A stretch of 64,000 nucleotides of DNA from Lucinisca nassula. Its lineage: Eukaryota; Mollusca; Bivalvia; Lucinida; Lucinidae. The position numbers and the translations under genes are program-made. The stretch lies in assembly GCA_963580285.1 (NCBI GenBank), contig OY757013.1, positions 133,111,027-133,175,026 of the forward strand, read 5' to 3'. The notes beneath the pieces are model-generated. The model was not told the origin of the DNA and did no database searches. It saw nothing but the letters and a program-made list of their open reading frames with translations. Shown here in pieces: positions 59,095 to 64,000 of this stretch (position 1 is the first letter of the stretch; every line of letters begins with the position of its first letter).

Positions 59095-59964
59095 ATAAGT
59101 CAAGTCGCATGAGGGAGTCATGAATCAGACAGATCTGTGTCCAGATTCCTGAAGCTAGGGTAAAAACTTTGGGAAATATGGCCAAAATTAAAGTTCTTGA
59201 GCACAACCTCGAAAAATAGGACAAACTTCAAAGGTCAAGATCACAGGTCAAAAAGATTGGTATAAATGAAAAGGCCTTGTCCCAAGGAACATATTCAGAT
59301 TGAATGCTGTCTTGTAAGTGGTAGTAGAATGAGAGTCATTTTATTTAAAAAATACATAGAGATAAGGGGAGGTAATTCAGTCAAATTGCATGATAAAGAT
59401 ATGGAACTTGAATAAAATGTACCCGGTAACTCTTGTGATTGTGAGTACGTGTGCTATGTTTCAATAAGGTAGGCAAAAACGTTTTGGAAATATGGTCATG
59501 GCCAAAGTTTTTGGTTAAATTTTCGAAAGTTCAAAGGTCAAGTTCACAGGTCGAAAGTTTGATGTCAATGGAAAGGTTTTGTTCCGAGAAACATCCATGT
59601 GAAGTTTGAAGGCTCTGTTATTGAAAGTATTAAAATGAGAAAAAAAGTATGTTTTAGAAAATAAACAATAAAAGGGGAGACAATTCAGCCAAAATCAAAA
59701 ATAAAATTATGTCTTTAGTTACAACGTAGCTCTCGTGATGGTGAGTATGTGTATGAAGTTTCAAGAGACTTTGTCTGTCAAGTTTAAGTATTATTTTCGG
59801 AACGACGACGATGAAAACAATAACAAACCAGACGCCGGAGTGACAACAACAGCTCGAACATTTTTTCTTCAAAAAAGAGACGATCTACAAAGGATAGGAT
59901 GCAGTAAAACTTCCAAGCATAATGCAAGTCCAGTTAGCAAAAATAAGGGACAAATACAGTGAAC

Positions 59965-60244
59965 CATCACGAAAACACGCCTATATAATTTGACTCCCTC
60001 GAACCCCTCTATGTATAGCAAAATTGGGGTTTGTAAGGGTTACCTTATTTTTCATATTTTTTCTCTAAGCTATAGATTGTGGGTACTCGTTAGAACCGCC
60101 TCATCGAGGTGATTCTAACGAGTACCCACAATCTATATTTTGAGCAGAAATAAGAAAAAGACCACAATTTTTCATCTTAAAATTTTCATTTTTTTTTCGG
60201 CGATTAATTTTCCAATGTATTGGCATAGGCGTGTTTTCGTATTG
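59965..60244 (+). mobile_element. Family A MITE
   Basis: CATCACGAAAACACGCCTAT to GGCGTGTTTTCGTATTG; central hairpin with one arm change (CGAGGTGATTCTAACG). Confidence 0.75.
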
Positions 60245-60510
60245 TTCCAAGCATAAAGCATGTCTAGCAAAGAAAAATAGTTTAGGAACAATGAATCATC
60301 AAATCAAACATAAGGTGGGATTTAATCAAACTTCAAAGCACAAAGCAAGTCTAGTGAGGAAAACCAGGGTGAGATACAGACAACCTTTCAAAAATAAAGC
60401 AAATCATTTTTTTTTAAAATAGGACATGATATAGTTAAATGCCCAAGCATACAGCAAGTCCAGTAAAGCAAAATAGAGAAGGATGTAGATAAACTTAAAT
60501 GTATATGCAA
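60245..60510 (+). repeat. Satellite N block
   Basis: GTCTAGTGAGGAAAACCAGG, AAGCATACAGCAAGTCCAG and similar. Lies directly beside the hypermutated PLE copy. Confidence 0.55.
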
Positions 60511-61975
60511 AGTAGAAGTAAAACAAAGATCAGGAATCGATACAATTAACTAACTCCACCACTCAAAGACACCAAAGGGAAAGAAACACAAACATGAAGC
60601 GACCAGACCACAACGGAAACCCAAACAACGGAGCGCCATAAGGACAGCCAACATCCCACAAAATAGCCATCCAAAACAAAAAGACACAAGCGACACACAG
60701 CAAGCAACAAACAACAACACAAATAAACCGCCACAGAAGAACCACCCCGGAACGGCCAGCGGAAAGAATTACACCGGATGGGCAAACCGACCCCACACGG
60801 CCACAATCCTCGCCCCCACCTCTGCCGCGGCACACTCCAACTCCGCCTATGCCACACGAAGGCTCCCCAACCCAACAGCGCAACAACCCCGAGAACACAC
60901 AAACCAAAAAAAAAACAGAGACGAAACAAGGCTGAGGACTTGACAGCACACAACAACAGAACCGGTGGAGCAAAAGAAAACCAACCGCTAAACCCGGGGA
61001 GACCCGACCAAAGACGGAGCACCAGGCGCCAACCAACACAAAGAACACCAAAACAAAATAAAACTCCATTTATCCCCCCGCCCCGGAACCGCCACAAAAC
61101 CCCAAGCCCAACCCACCGGCGCGCAACCAAAGAGGGAAGCAAAGCCGCCAACCGCGACCGGGCCAACCACCACGCACGCAGCCTGTCCCACAACATCCAT
61201 GCCGCACCCAACCCTACACACTGACGAACGACTTCACGAACCGGGCACCAAAGCCATTACAGGCATGTATTTTTCTAAACCCACACACCAAACCACCACA
61301 AAACCCGGGCTCCGGCAGGCCATGCGGCGGAGGGGCCCCAATTCCAACACTGAACCCCGAAACCAAATCAGAATGACGTCCACAAAACCCAGCAAAAGGC
61401 CCCACGTAGTTTATGGTACCGTTACCCCCGACCAAGAAGCCCAGCGGTCAACAATCCAAACGAGCGGCGAGGCCGGACACATGACCAGACCCTCCAGCGA
61501 ATCGAACCAACCGTGAAATATAAACCCCGTACGATGTCGCACGAGGAACATCGCCGTCCAAAAAAGGAAAGGTTACAATCTCGAAATCAAAATCATCACG
61601 TTTATCATACATTTTGCAAGAAACAAATCCATCTGCAATAGATAAATGTAAATCCAAAAAGGGGGCCTCGGTATCAGAGGAATTTCCCTTGTTTAACGGA
61701 AGTTCTAGGGGATAAATCTAACTGATCAAACCATCAAAGTAAGTATTGTCAATATTTAATAAATCACCCAAGCACCCAGAAGTAGAACCAAAAGCCTCAA
61801 CAACCCCAGACTGGTGATCAACGGAAAGCGACAACACGAAGTCTCTTTCAAAACAACACAAGAACAGACCAGCCACAAGAGGCGCGCAACCCGCACCCAC
61901 CGGAACACCCACAACCTGCCCAAACAACCCAGCACCGAATCTAATATAAATATTGTCAAGTAGAAAGGTGAGAGC
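60511..61975 (-). pseudogene. Hypermutated PLE copy (sense-strand A-to-G)
   Basis: Aligns end to end with the 3' UTR and C-terminal RT of copy 1, but the plus strand is stripped of T in long stretches. In the minus-strand translation, changes are those of A-to-G: I to V, N to G, T to A, M to V, Y to C, R to G, D to G. The active site YLDD has become CLGD. Dense clusters lie at about 60590-61500 and 61770-61940, while 61560-61760 is lightly changed and retains DKRDDFDFEIV. Some C-to-T changes on the same strand also occur. The GC-rich open frames seen here (up to about 220 codons) are by-products of lost stop codons, not genes. Confidence 0.75.
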
Positions 61976-62320
61976 AAGTCCAGTAGAGAAAAATATGACA
62001 AAACAGTCAAACTACCAAGCATATATCAACATAGAAGTGTAGGCAATGACCAGGAATCGATACGATTAACCCACACCTCCCATCAGAGGGTCTAGTAAGA
62101 AAAATATGATAAGATACAGCTCTACTTACAAGCATGCAGCTACATAGGATAATAATACGGATACTGTACAACTTCCAAGCAGGGAGTTAGTCCAGTAAGG
62201 AAACAAAGGGTAAGATTCTGTCAGACTTTTAAGCATAAAGCATGCCTAGTCAGAAGAAAGGGAAAGGACATAATCGAAAGTGTAATAAGGTAAAATAGGC
62301 AGGCTCCAGTAAAACTTATA
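61976..62320 (+). repeat. Satellite N block
   Basis: GCAAGTCCAGTAGAGAAAAA, ACAACTTCCAAGCAGGG and related units, with a PLE tail at 62030-62096. Confidence 0.55.
62030..62096 (-). mobile_element. PLE terminal tail (about 65 bp)
   Basis: ATAGAAGTGTAGGCAATGAC, AATCGATACGATTAACCC and CACCTCCCATCAGAG, flanked on both sides by satellite N sequence. Confidence 0.6.
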
Positions 62321-62407
62321 TTTATTATATGACGTCGCGTCTGAGAGTGTAATAACGTCAAGTAATAAATGCGATAATCCACCACTTGATTAAATGTGCA
62401 AACTAGA

Positions 62408-62529
62408 GCTGTCAGTGAAACTGACTAGGGCCCTGGCAGCGCTATCAGAAATTTGTGGACGGACAGACGGACAGACAGAGTGATTACTATAGGGCATCCA
62501 CACTTTCAGTGCGGGGCCCTAACTAGTTA
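62408..62529. mobile_element. Short element nested in E
   Basis: CTAGAGCTGTCAGTGAAACT to GCGGGGCCCTAACTAGTT; GACGGACAGACGGACAGACA inside. Inverted GGGCCC near both ends. Confidence 0.55.
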
Positions 62530-62615
62530 GATACGCCCCAGAACATGTATGGTGTTCTTAACGATGTTGCGTTTACTAATGGCGGAATATTGACATTTTT
62601 GTGAAACAATCATAA

Positions 62616-62811
62616 ATAAAATAAAAATCAAAAATGAGTTCCTTTAAGAGCAATGAAAACATTCATAAGAAAGAAGATGGACCATACTACGTAGTTTCGG
62701 CTAATAAAGCCTCATCAGTGACCCTGTAATGATCCGGCAAAGAAAGCCAGAGGAAACATACTGCAATTTTGCGGATTTCGAATAGGCAGTCGATTCAAAG
62801 ACTGATATAAA
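62616..62811 (-). repeat. Dispersed single partial unit of the 383-bp ribozyme repeat
   Basis: Matches the first half of the array unit (TCAAAAATGAGTTCCTTTAA through the hammerhead to GACTGATATAAA). It sits inside a copy of hairpin element E, splitting E between CATAAATAA and AATGCGTTTT. Diverged from the array units by several substitutions. Confidence 0.8.
62679..62724 (-). ncRNA. Hammerhead ribozyme, dispersed copy with compensatory changes
   Basis: Minus strand: GGGTCA, CTGATGA, GGCTTTATTAGCC, GAAA, CTACGTAGTA, TGGTCC. Stem I still pairs through two G-U wobbles. In stem II a G-U pair of the array becomes A-U, so GGCT pairs perfectly with AGCC. Substitutions avoid the core. Confidence 0.85.
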
Positions 62812-62975
62812 AATGCGTTTTAAATGCCATATGATAAATAGAGCCTTGCTTTCGTGCCCATGTATTTTTTAATTGATCAACCTCGTTGAGAGAAAGCCAC
62901 AAAATGTTCGGCGAAGCCTCGCATTTTATCCATTTTCCTCAACTCGTTTAATAAATTCAATAATACACGAACAAT

Positions 62976-63190
62976 AATGTTAAATCTTCTATGTTTCGAA
63001 TACCTTTGGGGCTTTGAAAAAAATCGAGACACTGCACATTAACCACAGAGTTAGAGCATAGCATAATATAGTTGTAAAGATTTATTTTTTTCCATTTGCG
63101 AAAAGTAAATGTAGTTTCTGTCTACTTGCTAGAGGCAACTCATAGAGGCAATTCTAATGAGTGCAAGACATATTTTCAAGATAATTGTCG
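62976..63190. mobile_element. Decayed family C MITE
   Basis: TTTCGAATACCTTTGGGGC, GAGGCAATTCTAATGAGTGC and ATTTTCAAGATAA follow the family C order, strongly diverged. Confidence 0.45.
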
Positions 63191-63209
63191 TCGAGGTATC
63201 CTAAAATTT

Positions 63210-63476
63210 CATCACGCAAACATGCCTATACAGTTTTGACCCCCTTGAACCCCACTTTCATACAGTAAAACTGGGGTTTGCAGGGGTAAACCTATTATTC
63301 TTATTTCTGCTCTAAAATATAGATTGTGGGTACTCGTTGAGGCGGTTCTGACGAGTGCCCACAATCTATATTTTGAACAGTGATAAGAAAAATATCATAT
63401 TTTTTCACCTTAGAATTTGCATTTTTTTTCGGCAATAAAAGTTACAATGTATTTTTATAGGCGTGTTTTCGTAATG
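63210..63476 (+). mobile_element. Family A MITE
   Basis: CATCACGCAAACATGCCTAT to GGCGTGTTTTCGTAATG; left hairpin arm shortened (TACTCGTTGAGGCGG). Confidence 0.75.
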
Positions 63477-63549
63477 TGTTAATATCTGAAGTTATGGGAA
63501 ATTTCCAGATATAGTAATAAACCCATATATGATAATGGTATCGTCCAAC

Positions 63550-63712
63550 TGATAAGTTTGGAATAGTCCATTTCCAGTTATAGGGGTGTCAGATTTGTTT
63601 TTAAGCAAAAAGTGAAGACCCAGATGAGACGCCGCGTTTTGTGCGTCTGGTCTGGGTTTGCTCTGTTTGCCAATGTCCCAGAAAAGGGCAGCTAGGCATA
63701 TATGGGTTAACC
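63550..63712 (-). mobile_element. Family F MITE copy 4, diverged
   Basis: TAGGGGTGTCAGATTTG, GATGAGACGCCGCGTTTTGT, end TATATGGGTTAAC. Confidence 0.55.
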
Positions 63713-64000
63713 GTCGAGGCATAGATGTTTGATTGTGTAATAAACTAGCCATATTGTTACAGTAAAGTCATTTACCGTAGTAGTTAATATGCCAGCACAT
63801 GCATTGATAGAACCAAGTTTCGTTTTTTTACGCTGACAGTTATATTGAATTCACTTCATGGCAAGGCTCACAAATAAGTATGAAAAAGTAATTATGTATT
63901 GTCGTCTTATTGATCAGATAGTGTGCAGCATAAACAATGCCATTCAACCTCTGATCACGTCAGGTGGCAATCAAAAGTAATTCTCTAATGTAAAACCAGA

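Larger units (their letters stand above)
57838..59870 (+). repeat. Degenerate tandem-repeat region (period about 300 bp) with nested elements
   Basis: TCAGTCAAATTGCA at about 57917 and 59379, a related TTCAGCCAAAATCA at about 59684, and AAAGGTCAAGATCACAGGTC-type motifs at 58640, 59230 and 59540 show the unit. A family B MITE and two PLE tails interrupt it. Ends in an ACGACGACGATG stretch near 59803. Confidence 0.5.
62325..62975. mobile_element. Element E copy 2, inverted, with two nested insertions
   Basis: GACGTCGCGTCTGAGAGTGT, TTACTAATGGCGGAATATTG, then AACTCGTTTAATAAATTCAA. Interrupted by 62408-62529 and by the ribozyme unit 62616-62811. Confidence 0.65.

Noticed and set aside
60546..61211. 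Long GC-rich minus-strand open frame (about 220 codons, Trp/Gly/Val-rich)
   Set aside because: It lies in the hypermutated PLE copy, mostly over the 3' UTR; stops were removed by A-to-G changes. Not a gene.
60778..61224. Plus-strand open frame of 148 codons rich in Pro, Thr, Asn
   Set aside because: Antisense to the same hypermutated copy; its composition follows from loss of T on the plus strand.

Overview
The window looks like intergenic DNA from a large, repeat-rich animal genome, most likely a bivalve mollusc of the Dreissena type (organism inferred from repeat style, not proven). I found no host protein gene, rRNA or functional tRNA gene. The protein-coding material I recognise all belongs to mobile elements.

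The dominant element is a Penelope-like retroelement (PLE). It has a CxC zinc-type linker followed by a reverse transcriptase (RT) with a YLDD active site. Copy 1 (17128-19750, minus) is nearly intact apart from in-frame TGA codons. Copy 2 (24625-28696, minus) and copy 3 (44828-50385, minus) are broken and carry large nested insertions. About 20 further fragments, mostly 3' ends, lie on both strands from 16.7 kb to 62.1 kb. Those at 31144-35182 form a head-to-tail series. The layout fits the PLE group with a CxC linker (Naiad-type), for which selenoprotein versions have been described in clams; copies 1 and 2 both have a TGA followed by CGG at the same place.

Three features stand out. (1) A 383-bp tandem repeat at 46788-50350, inserted inside PLE copy 3, encodes a complete type I hammerhead ribozyme on the minus strand in each of four units, with a fifth dispersed unit at 62616-62811. 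This is the design of animal retrozymes. (2) PLE copy 60511-61975 carries dense clusters of A-to-G changes on its sense strand (I to V, N to G, T to A, Y to C, M to V), the pattern expected of adenosine-deaminase editing before reverse transcription. (3) In-frame TGA codons occur in the PLE reading frame.

Region by region: 0-16 kb is packed with hairpin MITEs (families A, B, C, D, F), tRNA-derived SINEs and a foldback element (12612-14492). 16-35 kb holds PLE copies and array-type non-autonomous elements, one with twelve 145-bp repeats. 35-44 kb has MITEs, a SINE and a decayed Tc1-like transposase. 44-50 kb has PLE copy 3 with the ribozyme array. 51-64 kb has PLE tails inserted into a short-period satellite, a mariner pseudogene, a LINE 3' end, the hypermutated PLE copy and more MITEs. 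The non-autonomous elements presumably depend on enzymes encoded elsewhere; the PLE is a candidate helper for the ribozyme repeats (inference).
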